Below are positions 8,481-16,818 of a stretch of 64,000 nt of DNA, in pieces. Numbering within the stretch: the stretch's first letter is position 1; each line of letters opens with the position of its first letter. The translations under genes and the position numbers were made by a program. The stretch lies in contig UCKU01000004.1 in assembly GCA_900473185.1 (NCBI GenBank), forward strand, positions 48,205 through 112,204, read 5' to 3'. A model generated the notes under the pieces. It ran no database searches and was not told where the DNA came from. It saw only the letters and a program-made list of their open reading frames with translations. This DNA is from Hyphomicrobiales bacterium (GTDB lineage: Bacteria; Pseudomonadota; Alphaproteobacteria; Rhizobiales; Rhizobiaceae).

Positions 8481-8905
8481 GCTGTTTAAATCACAGAGGA
8501 TAAAATGGTTCCCTCAGGACTTTTGCCGGACAAGTTCTTTTTGATCTCGGAAAGGCGGGCCGGACGTGGCAGCGGACTGAACTGTAGTCCCACCTCGACC
8601 GCATGACCCGTCGGCGCACTACGGGTAAGACCGTCCTTTCGTGCCGGTCTTACTCCACCAGCCTCCCCGGCAGCGGTTTCAGCGGATAGGCCTGACAGAA
8701 GAAACGGTCGGCGGCGCGGCGGTCCGTTCACGGTCTCGTCAGAAGTCTGAGCGTGAAAAATCGGGCGCGCCTCGTGCTGGATATAGACGCGGGGACAAAG
8801 TCAGGGCCGTGATAAGATGCGAGCTCAAACTCCAGGCACAGAGTTCGTCCGTAAGCCCTCGGTCGAGAAACCGGACCGAGGGCGTTTCATATTGGCCGGA
8901 AGCCG
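8481..8905. other. Intergenic region with one hairpin, no gene seen
   Basis: About 425 bases. Short open frames here (for example 81 codons on the minus strand) are Arg/Pro-rich and look like out-of-frame GC-rich DNA. The only clear structure is the hairpin at 8856-8882. No tRNA or known RNA family was recognised. Confidence 0.5.
8856..8882 (-). terminator. Hairpin, weak terminator candidate
   Basis: CCCTCGGTC (8856-8864) pairs with GACCGAGGG (8874-8882) in a perfect 9-bp stem. It lies downstream of the minus-strand gene ending at 8906. The flanking T tract is poor on both strands, so it may serve as a weak terminator or an mRNA end. Confidence 0.45.
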
Positions 8906-9259
8906 CTATCGGAGCGCCGGGCAGCCGCGGACATTGGCAAAGCTGATTTCGTCGGGACCTCGCCGCGTCCAGCCCTGGACGATCACACGCCGCGGCGTGA
9001 CGTCGACGACGCGAGCGCGGCGGAAGCCGAAATCACGTGCCTTGTCCTCTGCCCACCGGGGATCGCAGCCACCGCGCGGCGGACGACCCCAACCGGGCGG
9101 CGGCGGGGGAGGCCTGCCCCAATCCCTGTCGGGTTCAAAACGGGGCGGCGGGCCTCTGTCGTAACCATCGTAATATTGCGCAGACGCGATGCTCGACGTC
9201 GAGGCTACGGTGCCAAGGGCAAGCAGAATGCCGATGGCAGATTTCGTGAAGTTGATCAT
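8906..9259 (-). CDS. Small exported proline-rich protein of unknown function
   Basis: A 117-aa protein with a clear signal peptide (MINFTKSAIGILLALGTVAS, cleavage near SAQ). A Pro/Gly/Asp-rich stretch follows (RPPPPPPGWGRPPRGG), then a compact C-terminal part (RWAEDKARDFGFRRARVVDVT, VIVQGWTRRGPDEISFANVRGCP). The frame stays open far upstream of 9259, but those residues look non-coding and the signal peptide fixes the start. The C-terminal part resembles small exported proteins common in rhizobia; no function is proposed. Confidence 0.72.
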   Translation of the reverse strand: MINFTKSAIGILLALGTVASTSSIASAQYYDGYDRGPPPRFEPDRDWGRPPPPPPGWGRPPRGGCDPRWAEDKARDFGFRRARVVDVTPRRVIVQGWTRRGPDEISFANVRGCPALR

Positions 9260-9530
9260 CAATCCAATTCTCGTTGGGGCATACGCCTGCGAGGGTAGGG
9301 CACATCGTGGCAAACTGATGGCCAAGTGTATTGTCGCCGCGCGGCGAGATAATTCGCCCTGCAACTCCAATGGGTTAATATCGCCTTCCGGCTTCAGTAT
9401 AACGGCGCGCCGTTCCGCAGGGCACTGCAGATGGCCCACATGATCGCCTCGGTAAAGTCTGGATACTCTATAGCAGGTCGCAGTGATCACAGACCCCGCC
9501 CGGGGCTGGGTGGGGTCGCATTCGCTGATC

Positions 9531-10268
9531 TCAGCTCAGCGTTTCTGCAAAAAGTTCGAGCAGGCGCTTCCAGTGCCGCTCAGAACCCTTTTCGCTGTAG
9601 GTCTCACCGCGGTCGGGAACGGTCCAGCCATGCGACATTCCGATATAGTTCTCGATGATGTGATCGACGCCGCCGGTGCGGAGCGCCTCGGCAAGCCGCG
9701 CGGACTGTTCGGGCGGGAAGCTGCCGTCAACGCCGGCAACGCCGACATAGACGCGCGCCTTGATGTTGCCGGCGAGGTGATGCGGGCTGTCGGGCGCCTC
9801 GCTTGCAAGATTGCCGCCGTGGAAACTTGCCGCTGCCGCGATCCTGTCGGCATAAGTGGCCGCTGCCGTCAGCGCCCGGCCGCCGCCCATGCAATAGCCG
9901 ACAGCGCCGACCGGACCGGAAACGCCTTCGGCCTCAAGCGTGTCGAGGAAGGCTGCGCTGTCGCGCTTCGTCATTTCCTGCGTCGTCTCGCGGATCATCT
10001 TCATGATCTCGGCGCGCGAGGTCTCGTTACCGAAGGAAGAGCCGTCGAAGGGGCCGTATGAACCGAAGCGGTAGAAGAGATCGGGTATCAGCACGATGTA
10101 GCCGGCAGCGGCCAGACGCTCACCCATGATATCGGTCGCTTCACGCGGTCCGAGCGCATCCATGTAATAGAGAATGCCGGGCAGAACCTTGCCCTCGCTG
10201 CACTCGGGGCAGAAAATCGACGCTTTGGCAATGCCGTCAGCCGTCGTGATTTCAATATCGCGTTTCAT
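9531..10268 (-). CDS. Dienelactone hydrolase family protein
   Basis: Alpha/beta hydrolase of 245 aa. The nucleophile elbow is GYCMGGG (Cys, as in dienelactone hydrolase). The acid lies in VGVAGVDGSFP and the catalytic His in GMSHGWTVPDR. The start is supported by the typical opening MKRDIEITTADG. No catechol-pathway genes are nearby, so the natural substrate is unknown and carboxymethylenebutenolidase activity is only the family name. It is transcribed alone, with large gaps on both sides. Confidence 0.88.
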   Translation of the reverse strand: MKRDIEITTADGIAKASIFCPECSEGKVLPGILYYMDALGPREATDIMGERLAAAGYIVLIPDLFYRFGSYGPFDGSSFGNETSRAEIMKMIRETTQEMTKRDSAAFLDTLEAEGVSGPVGAVGYCMGGGRALTAAATYADRIAAAASFHGGNLASEAPDSPHHLAGNIKARVYVGVAGVDGSFPPEQSARLAEALRTGGVDHIIENYIGMSHGWTVPDRGETYSEKGSERHWKRLLELFAETLS

Positions 10269-10639
10269 CGACCAATCCCTTTGATATTATTGAAGCAGCC
10301 CAAAGCCGCGGGCGCCAATCTGGCAAAGGCGGGCGACAGTCTCAAGACACGAATGCGTGCCGGCAGATCCTCGCTCGTCTCTATCTGGGGGCCGTCTCCG
10401 GCCCTCCGGCCCCCAGTGATTTTCCAGTCAAGGGCATCGTCCGGTCCAGCAGGCCGCCGTCAAGCCAACCGGCACTCTAACCCTTTGAATCGACGCATCA
10501 GGCTTTCCGAAAATCGATTCCGGTTTTCGGGCCGATGCTGTAGGCCGATGATTTCGAACTGTTGAGTGAGGTTCCATACTGCGCCGCGATGGTGCTTAAA
10601 AAGACCGAACTGGCCGTTGGTGCGTGACGTGCAACCCGA
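10269..10639. other. Intergenic region with a palindromic element
   Basis: About 370 bases upstream of the hydrolase. No coding frame with family features was found. It contains the palindromic element at 10507-10530. The promoter of the hydrolase should lie near 10270-10330, but no strong boxes are visible. Confidence 0.45.
10507..10530. repeat. Candidate rhizobial intergenic palindromic repeat
   Basis: CCGAAAA (10507-10513) and TTTTCGG (10524-10530) form an inverted repeat around a 10-base centre that itself reads TCGATTCCGG. From memory, very similar CCGAAAATCGATTCC-type palindromes recur in intergenic DNA of Rhizobiaceae. Only one copy was noticed in this window, so the repeat status is inferred. 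Confidence 0.4.
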
Positions 10640-10897
10640 TCACGCGTCGAGCGCAGGCCGTTTGGAAAGCGAGATCAGTTCCTTGAAGTGAGTGGCAATT
10701 CGGCCTTCGCGACTGGCGTCTTCCGCTTCCCAACCGAATTTCCACGCGTCGTGTCGCGCAAGCCAATCGCCGAGAGCGCCGGTATCACCAGTAGGCATCC
10801 TGTGCGCTTCGAGATACGGGTTCTCGTACGCCTTCAATCCGAGCACTCGAGCCCGTGCACCTGCTTCCTGCAAATCGATCAGCTCTTCAATCGTCAT
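10640..10897 (-). CDS. Small Rmf/CrpP-like protein
   Basis: An 85-aa protein. The pattern QEAGARARVLGLKAYENPY, MPTGDTGALGDWL and HDAWKFGWEAE resembles the ribosome modulation factor / CrpP group. That group has a G-x-x-A-x-x-x-G start, a CPY/NPY centre and a W-x-x-GW-x-x end. Here Asn replaces Cys in the CPY motif. Members of that fold hibernate ribosomes (Rmf) or were reported to affect ciprofloxacin resistance (CrpP). The resemblance is by eye and the role is open. It is a monocistronic gene between two intergenic stretches. Confidence 0.6.
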   Translation of the reverse strand: MTIEELIDLQEAGARARVLGLKAYENPYLEAHRMPTGDTGALGDWLARHDAWKFGWEAEDASREGRIATHFKELISLSKRPALDA

Positions 10898-11067
10898 ACT
10901 CAGCCCTCAACGATGCGACGAGGCTAACATCATCGGCCGCGAACGCAAGTGATTGCTAATTAATGGGTTAATCTGCGAAGATTTGGCTTCGGGACGGTGA
11001 TCTCGGTCGAGCAAGCTAGCGCTGATCGGCTTGCAGGCCATCAGGGTTCTTTGCGCCCGGGCGGTTA

Positions 11068-11340
11068 TCAAAGCCGGTTTTGCGGGGGCAGCGGATCGAT
11101 GTCCGATGAAGTAATCCAGACGCGCCCGTCATAGGCCAGTTCGCCGTCCATGAACTTGCGGTCGGCGATACATTCGTAGAGGTTTAGCCTCTCGATGAGA
11201 CCTTGGATCATATCACCAGTAGAGGACGGAAGAGCATCGCCTGCGATGCATACGGCCTGATGCAGGCTGCCTTCCGCCATGACGAGAACGGCGTGAGTGC
11301 CACAAAGGCGGATTTTACCGGGCACAGTTACGAGCGACAT
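11068..11340 (-). CDS. Small conserved-looking protein of unknown function
   Basis: A 90-aa protein starting MSLVTVPGKIRLCGTHAVLV and ending near DIDPLPPQ. A perfect AGGAGG lies upstream of the ATG at a normal distance, which supports translation. No signal peptide, membrane helix or recognised domain was found. It stands alone with about 170 bases of spacer on each side. The family was not recognised. Confidence 0.6.
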   Translation of the reverse strand: MSLVTVPGKIRLCGTHAVLVMAEGSLHQAVCIAGDALPSSTGDMIQGLIERLNLYECIADRKFMDGELAYDGRVWITSSDIDPLPPQNRL

Positions 11341-11519
11341 TTTGGCCTCCTACTGAATTACGGGAGAGTGCTGCTGCGTCTCCTGAAGGCTAGGGAGCCA
11401 TGGTTAATCAAAGGTTAACATCAATCAATTCGGCGGTCGGTTGGTTTGCCACCGCAAAACGACGTAGTGCAGGTCGTGGAAGTTTATATTCGAACTCGGG
11501 ATGACAAAGGCGCGTGGCT

Positions 11520-11618
11520 ATGCGAATGGCGATCATTGTGATTTGTTCGATTTTGCTCGTTGCTCAGCAGGCGGCGGCCGGAAATGCGGGATGGGAGCCC
11601 GACCTGACTGGCCGGTAA
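11520..11618 (+). CDS. Possible 32-aa secreted peptide
   Basis: ATG 11520 opens a 32-codon frame that reads as a hydrophobic signal-like segment (MRMAIIVICSILLVAQQAAA) followed by GNAGWEPDLTGR. It could be a tiny exported peptide or the start of a gene cut short. No strong ribosome-binding site was seen. It precedes the sterol-desaturase family gene by 90 bases. Confidence 0.25.
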   Translation: MRMAIIVICSILLVAQQAAAGNAGWEPDLTGR

Positions 11619-11707
11619 CGGACTTCCGATCCCCCTCCGGGGATCCGTTCGACGGGCACGACATACGACGAATGAACGCGATGAGTGACTGAGGGGATCT
11701 GAAATCG

Positions 11708-12625
11708 ATGTCGAAAGCCGCTGCCGCCGCAAGATATATTCTTGCTTATCTGTCATGGCCATTGGTGTTCTTCTGCGGCCTGACCGGCGCCTATTTTGGT
11801 TTTGCCAGCGGGCATCCTATGGCCGCATTTGCAGCCGTCTATGCCGGTGCGGTCCTGCTCCTCTTCCTGCTCGAGCGTATCATTCCCTATGAGGAAGGCT
11901 GGCTCTTGTCGGACGGCGAAACGGCGAATGATATTGCCCACACCGTCCTGACCAAGGGGCTCGTCGAACTGGCGGCTCTCGCCGGGGTCATCTTTCCGAT
12001 GCTTGCCGCAGCCCTGCTGCAGCCGATTGCCGCCATGCAGTTCGGCCTCTGGCCCTCATCCTGGCCGATGCTCTTCCAGGCGATCCTTGCCGTCGTCATT
12101 GCCGAGTTCGGCCTCTACTGGGCGCACCGCATCGCTCATGAACGGCTGTTCTTCTGGCGCTTTCATGCCCTGCACCATAGCGTCACGCGCCTCTGGGTCA
12201 TCAATACCGGCCGTTTCCACGTCATCGATTCCCTGTTCAAGATCGCGTTGAGCCAGATCCCGCTCTACCTGCTCGGCGCCCCGCTGCAGGTCTTCTGGTG
12301 GCTTGGTGCCGTCACGGCCTTCATCGGCATCCTGACCCATTGCAACGTCGACATGCGCACGGGCCTTTTCGATTTCGTCTTCTCGACGCCCCGGCTTCAC
12401 CGCTGGCACCATTCGAAGGATCTGCGCGAAGGCAATACCAATTACGGCGAGAATGTCGTGCTGTTCGACCAGCTGTTCGGCACCTATTTCAATCCCGACC
12501 GCCCATCCTCGACCGATATCGGCATCAAGGGCCAGATCGCCCCCGGCTTCGTCAGCCAACTGGCGCAGCCCTTCACCAAGGACGGCGTGCGCCAGATCCT
12601 CGGCCGTCAGCCCAAACGCGGCTGA
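11708..12625 (+). CDS. Sterol desaturase / fatty acid hydroxylase superfamily membrane protein
   Basis: A 305-aa membrane protein with the di-iron histidine boxes of the fatty acid hydroxylase superfamily: HRIAHE, HALHH and HRWHHSKD. Further His residues lie in GRFHVID and THCNVD. Four to six membrane helices are apparent (YLSWPLVFFCGLTGAYFGFA, FAAVYAGAVLLLFLLE). The family uses O2 to hydroxylate or desaturate lipids; the bacterial substrate is unknown. A LacI regulator follows 80 bases downstream on the same strand, possibly by chance, since that regulator faces an ABC operon. Confidence 0.88.
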   Translation: MSKAAAAARYILAYLSWPLVFFCGLTGAYFGFASGHPMAAFAAVYAGAVLLLFLLERIIPYEEGWLLSDGETANDIAHTVLTKGLVELAALAGVIFPMLAAALLQPIAAMQFGLWPSSWPMLFQAILAVVIAEFGLYWAHRIAHERLFFWRFHALHHSVTRLWVINTGRFHVIDSLFKIALSQIPLYLLGAPLQVFWWLGAVTAFIGILTHCNVDMRTGLFDFVFSTPRLHRWHHSKDLREGNTNYGENVVLFDQLFGTYFNPDRPSSTDIGIKGQIAPGFVSQLAQPFTKDGVRQILGRQPKRG

Positions 12626-12705
12626 GACCGAAAATCGGTCTTTGCCCGTCATCATTTCATGACAATCGGCCCGTAAGAGCCTCGACGGAAACGGACAGGA
12701 CGGCG

Positions 12706-13746
12706 ATGACGACGTTGAAACAGGTTGCGCTGAGGGCCGGGTGTTCCATGGCGACGGCAAGCCGCGTGCTGAACCTCAGCGGTCCGGTCAGCCAGGCGGC
12801 AGCGCTTCGCGTCCGCCGCGCTGCAGCCGAAGTCGGCTTTCGGGCGACCGCATCCTCTGCCCGCAGCGGCCGCCGGCCCGTTATCGGCGTGCTGGTGCCG
12901 AGCGTGACCAATCCGGTTTTCGCTTCGTCCCTCTCGGGCATCCAGAACCGTATGCTGGTCGCCGGCCACAGCGTTCTCATCGCCCAGTCGAATTACGATC
13001 CCGACCAGGAGGCCAATGCCGTGGCAGGGTTGCTCGGCGAGCGGCCGACCGGGCTGATCCTGACGGTCTGCAATGGTGAGACAAGCCCGGCATTGGCGCA
13101 GGACCTGCCGCCGACCGTGCTGCTTGGCAGCTCTCCGACCATCCGATATCCGGCTGCCGTCACCGTCAACAATTATGCGGCCGGCTGCCGGCTGACCGAA
13201 CATCTCTTATCCATGGGCCACCGGCGCATCCTCTATGTCTCGGGCAGCTTCAGGGCCTCGGACCGCGCGCTTTCGCGTTACCGCGGCTATCTGCAGAGGA
13301 TGGAGGCAGCTGGCGTGGCCCCGCTCGAGGCCGTAGAGGTGCCCTTCGTCAGCGGCTATGACCAGATGGACCTCGGCCAGGCCTTGCGGACATTTTCCCC
13401 GACCGCCATCATCGGCTCGAACGATCTGATCGCGCTTGGCGTCATCGGTGCCGTCAATCGCGAGGGCTTGCGTGTTCCCGACGATATCTCGGTCGCCGGC
13501 TTCGACGGCATCGCCATCGGCAAGCTCATCAATCCGACGCTGACCTCGATCGAAATGCCCGATCTCAGCATGGGCGCGACGGCAGCGTCGCTGCTGCTCG
13601 ATATCGTCCAGAATGATGCGCCATTGAGACACCTGGAATTGTCGCATGCCTTGCGCCCAGGCGGCACGGTGCGAGACCTCCAAAACGAAGAAACCGCCGC
13701 ACCTGTCGGATGCGGCGGTTCCGGATCGAGACCGCGGGTGGCTTGA
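12706..13746 (+). CDS. LacI-family transcriptional regulator
   Basis: A 346-aa regulator. The HTH is MTTLKQVALRAGCSMATASRVLN with hinge region residues after it. The periplasmic-binding-like core includes IGVLVPSVTNPVFAS, PTGLILTVCNG, IIGSNDLIALGVIGAV and LTSIEMPDLSMGATAA. The frame is open upstream of 12706, but that part is a shadow of the preceding gene. The last 20 or so codons read through the terminator stem of the convergent ABC operon, so the C-terminus seems extended beyond the normal RPGGTVRDL. It probably controls the convergent ABC importer and metallophosphoesterase operon. Confidence 0.88.
   Translation: MTTLKQVALRAGCSMATASRVLNLSGPVSQAAALRVRRAAAEVGFRATASSARSGRRPVIGVLVPSVTNPVFASSLSGIQNRMLVAGHSVLIAQSNYDPDQEANAVAGLLGERPTGLILTVCNGETSPALAQDLPPTVLLGSSPTIRYPAAVTVNNYAAGCRLTEHLLSMGHRRILYVSGSFRASDRALSRYRGYLQRMEAAGVAPLEAVEVPFVSGYDQMDLGQALRTFSPTAIIGSNDLIALGVIGAVNREGLRVPDDISVAGFDGIAIGKLINPTLTSIEMPDLSMGATAASLLLDIVQNDAPLRHLELSHALRPGGTVRDLQNEETAAPVGCGGSGSRPRVA
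13681..13720 (-). terminator. Terminator of the metallophosphoesterase/ABC operon, inside the lacI-type 3' end
   Basis: On the minus strand a 10-bp stem AACCGCCGCA / TGCGGCGGTT (13720-13711 and 13701-13692) is followed by TTTCTTCGTTTT. It lies about 50 bases past the binding-protein stop and overlaps the coding end of the convergent LacI gene. Confidence 0.8.
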
Positions 13747-13767
13747 GCTGCGACCTAACGGCGAGAT

Positions 13768-15030
13768 TTAGCTGCGCGGCAGCATGCCTTCGACGTCGCC
13801 GGCTGCGTCGTCGAGCGCTTCCTTCGGCTCGGCCGAGCCATCCACGATGCGCGACAGATTGTCGACGATCGTCTGGGTGACCTTGACGCCGTTGGTACCG
13901 GGGAAGGCGTACCACGGGATCATGCGCGGCATCTGGCTGAGGCCTGCCTGGAAGAGCGGGTTCTTCTTGTAGAAGTCGCCGAGATATTCGGCAGACTTGG
14001 CGGCAAGCTCGTTGTTCGGCACATAACCGGTGCCGGGAACGACGACGGAGGCGCCATAGGGGCCGGCAGCGAACTTGGCGAACTTCCAGGCGGCGTCCTG
14101 CTTTGCCGGATCCTTGGCGAGGATGACGACGGCATTGCCGCCGGTCGGCAGATGGCCCTTGTCCGGATCGATCAGCGGAATCTGGGCGGTGCGCAGATCG
14201 AACTTTGTGCCGACGTTCTTGATCGTGTTGACGAGCGCGCCCGTCGTCTGGAACTCGAAACCGACCTTGCCGGCTGCGAAGGCCTGTTCGCCGGCTGCCT
14301 TGGTGAAGACCGGCATGCCGCCTTCCTTGACGAAGCGGCTGATCAGTTCGACGGCTTTCTGTCCCTCCGGACCGTTGAAGGCCACCTTCTGCTCGTCATC
14401 GCTCAGCATCTTGCCGCCAGCGCCGAAGAGCAGGGCGGAGAACATCCAGTCGTCGCCCTGCCAGCGGAAGTCCATGCCGTCGACGCCATTGCCGAGCGCC
14501 TTGATCTTGCCTGCGAGCGCGATCACTTCATCCCAGGTCTTCGGAGGGGTATCCGGGTTGCCGCCGGCTGCCTTCACGAGATCGGCATTGTAATACATGA
14601 TCGGGTTGGAGGTGGCGAAGGCAAGGCCCACCTGCTTGCCCTTGACCTGTGCGAGCTTCAGGATCGTGTCCGAGAAGCCCTTCTCGGCCATGTTGCCTTC
14701 CTTCTGGACGAGCGGCGTCATGTCGACGGCGACGTTGCGCTCGTTCAGCATGCGCAGGCGGTTCAGCCCGATGAAGGTGACGTCGGGCATTTCAGGCGTG
14801 CCTGCCTGGCGCAGGATCAGCTGGATGCCGTCTTCATAGGTCGCCGAGGGAGCGGCGAACTGGATCTTGATGTCAGGGTTTTCTTCCATGAACTTCTTCG
14901 AGATCGTGTCCATCACGTCCTTGAAGAAGCCCGGCATCGGGTAGTGGATCGTCAGCGTCGTTTCGGCGTGGGCCGGCAGTGCCGCCACGGACAGAGCCGC
15001 TGCTGCGAGGAACTGGGTGAAATGCTTCAT
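13768..15030 (-). CDS. ABC transporter substrate-binding protein, family 1 (UgpB-like)
   Basis: Periplasmic binding protein of 420 aa with a signal peptide (MKHFTQFLAAAALSVAALPAHA). Family 1 features include the opening TTLTIHYPMPGFFKDVMDTISKKF and PDVTFIGLNRLRMLNE. GGNAVVILAKDPAKQDAAWKF and YAFPGTNGVKVTQ are also typical. It is the last gene of a minus-strand operon: metallophosphoesterase, ATPase, two permeases, binding protein. The closest recalled relatives bind sn-glycerol-3-phosphate or oligosaccharides. With a phosphodiesterase in the operon, a phosphodiester such as a glycerophosphodiester is a reasonable guess. Confidence 0.88.
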   Translation of the reverse strand: MKHFTQFLAAAALSVAALPAHAETTLTIHYPMPGFFKDVMDTISKKFMEENPDIKIQFAAPSATYEDGIQLILRQAGTPEMPDVTFIGLNRLRMLNERNVAVDMTPLVQKEGNMAEKGFSDTILKLAQVKGKQVGLAFATSNPIMYYNADLVKAAGGNPDTPPKTWDEVIALAGKIKALGNGVDGMDFRWQGDDWMFSALLFGAGGKMLSDDEQKVAFNGPEGQKAVELISRFVKEGGMPVFTKAAGEQAFAAGKVGFEFQTTGALVNTIKNVGTKFDLRTAQIPLIDPDKGHLPTGGNAVVILAKDPAKQDAAWKFAKFAAGPYGASVVVPGTGYVPNNELAAKSAEYLGDFYKKNPLFQAGLSQMPRMIPWYAFPGTNGVKVTQTIVDNLSRIVDGSAEPKEALDDAAGDVEGMLPRS

Positions 15031-15055
15031 CGCTCGTTCTCCTGGGTTCAGCCGG

Positions 15056-15895
15056 TCAGCCTTTGAGACCGGTCATGGTGATGCCCTCGACGAAGCGTTT
15101 CTGCGCCAGCAGGAAAGCCGCAACGAGGGGAATGGTGATGATGATGGTGGCCGCCATCAGCGCGCCGTAGTCGTCGCCGGCTTCCGCGGCGCGGAAGTTC
15201 ATCAGGCCGAGCGGCGGGGTGGCGTAACCCGGCTTGCTGATGACGATCAGCGGCCAGTAGAGGTCGTTCCAATGGGCGACGACCGAAAAAATCGCGAAGG
15301 CCGTGACCGCCGGCCAGGCATTCGGCACGATGACGCGCGAGACGATGCCGAGTTCGGTCATGCCGTCGAGACGGGCAGCATGGATCAGGTCGTCGGGCAT
15401 GGCGCGGAAGAACTGCAGGAACAGGAAGATCGCAAAGACCGAGATGGTGAAGGGTGCGACCAGCGCCGTATAGCCGTTGAGCAACGAGAGGCTATCGAAG
15501 GCGACATAGAGCGGAAGGGCCGTCGCATGGATCGGCACCAAGAGGCCGAGCAGCACGAGTACCATCATCAGCCTAGCGGCGCGGAACTTCAGCTTCGCCA
15601 TGGCATAGGCGCAGGGGATCGCGACCAGCACCTGGAAGACGAAGATCAGCGCGCAGACCACTACGCCGTTCCAGAGAAGCGTGCCCATCGCCACCTTGTC
15701 GAGCGCCTTGGTAAAATTCTGCACGTAGTAGAAATGCGTCGGGATCAGCGACAGTGCTGCGGTGAAGATATCGTCCTGCGACTTGCCGGCCGCCGATATC
15801 ATGAAGATGTAGGGCGCGAGGAAGACGACCGCGCCGAGGATGAGCAGTGCCAGGCGGACGAGCCGGCCGAGCGTGAAGCGAGAGCGCGTCTTCAT
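15056..15895 (-). CDS. ABC transporter permease, MalG/UgpE type
   Basis: A 279-aa inner-membrane permease with six predicted helices and the family EAA-type loop (HAARLDGMTELGIVSRVIVPNAWPAVTAFAIF). The ATG at 15895 overlaps the stop of the upstream permease (ATGA), so the two are translationally coupled. The frame stays open further upstream but that part duplicates the partner gene in another frame. It pairs with the MalF-type permease. Confidence 0.9.
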   Translation of the reverse strand: MKTRSRFTLGRLVRLALLILGAVVFLAPYIFMISAAGKSQDDIFTAALSLIPTHFYYVQNFTKALDKVAMGTLLWNGVVVCALIFVFQVLVAIPCAYAMAKLKFRAARLMMVLVLLGLLVPIHATALPLYVAFDSLSLLNGYTALVAPFTISVFAIFLFLQFFRAMPDDLIHAARLDGMTELGIVSRVIVPNAWPAVTAFAIFSVVAHWNDLYWPLIVISKPGYATPPLGLMNFRAAEAGDDYGALMAATIIITIPLVAAFLLAQKRFVEGITMTGLKG

Positions 15896-16818
15896 GAATA
15901 GTGCACCCGCCGGTCGAGGAAGCGGTATTGCAGGAACATCATCACCACGAGAATGGCGAGGAAGACCACAGTCATGGCCGAGGCATAGCCAACCTTCATG
16001 TAGACGAAGCCCTCCTGGTAGATGGTGAAGAGAAGCACTTCGGAGGCGTGATCGGGGCCGCCATCCGTCAGCGTCTTGACGGTCTCGAAGGTCTTGACCG
16101 CATTGATGACGCTGATTGTGGTCACAAAAAGCGCCGTCGGCCCGAGCATCGGCCAGGTAACGAGAAAGAAGCGGTCGAGCGAGGATTTGGCGCCATCGAT
16201 CTCGGCGGCGGCATAGAGCTCGCGCGGGATCGCCGTCAGGCCGGCGAGGAACAGCACCATGTTGAAGCCGACCGTCTGCCACACACCGATGATCGAGAGG
16301 CTATAGAGGGCGGTCGACGAGGAACCGAGCCAGTTCGGCTTCGGCAGGCCGACGAGACCGATAAGCGCATTAAGCGGACCGATCGTCGGATGGAAGAGAT
16401 ACTGCCAGACGGTTGCCATGGCGACGATCAGCGAGACGACGGGGAGGAAATAGGCGGTGCGGAAGACGCTCTTTCCCCAGCCCTCGCTCTCGATCAGCAT
16501 GGCCACACCAAGGCCGAGCAGGATCGAGACGGGTGCGACGATCGCCGTATAGACCGTGGTGTTCCACAGCGACTTGCGGAAGGTGCGGTCGGCAAAGAGC
16601 TCGGCATAATTCTCGAAGCCGACGAAACGGAACTTGCCGGCGCCGAGTTCGAAATCGGTAAAGCCGAGGACGACGACGGCGACGATCGGCAAGAGCACGA
16701 AGAGGACGATCAGGATAATCGCTGGCAGCGTCAGCAGCCAGGCCGTCTGTGCCTCGCGTCGCTCATGCCTGACGGATGGTGCGACCGAGCGAATCTCGCC
16801 TGCGGCAATGCTAGCCAT
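15892..16818 (-). CDS. ABC transporter permease, MalF/UgpA type
   Basis: A 308-aa permease with helices such as TAWLLTLPAIILIVLFVLLPIVAVVVLGF and the EAA loop AAEIDGAKSSLDRFFLVTWPMLGPTALF. The start at 16818 (MASIAAGEIRSV) overlaps the last 8 bases of the ATPase gene, which is preferred over longer in-frame starts with poor N-termini. It forms the channel with the partner permease. Confidence 0.9.
   Translation of the reverse strand: MASIAAGEIRSVAPSVRHERREAQTAWLLTLPAIILIVLFVLLPIVAVVVLGFTDFELGAGKFRFVGFENYAELFADRTFRKSLWNTTVYTAIVAPVSILLGLGVAMLIESEGWGKSVFRTAYFLPVVSLIVAMATVWQYLFHPTIGPLNALIGLVGLPKPNWLGSSSTALYSLSIIGVWQTVGFNMVLFLAGLTAIPRELYAAAEIDGAKSSLDRFFLVTWPMLGPTALFVTTISVINAVKTFETVKTLTDGGPDHASEVLLFTIYQEGFVYMKVGYASAMTVVFLAILVVMMFLQYRFLDRRVHYS

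Noticed and set aside
8486..8731. An 81-codon minus-strand frame between the L,D-transpeptidase and the exported protein
   Set aside because: Arg/Pro/Gly-rich with no recognisable pattern and no convincing ribosome-binding site.
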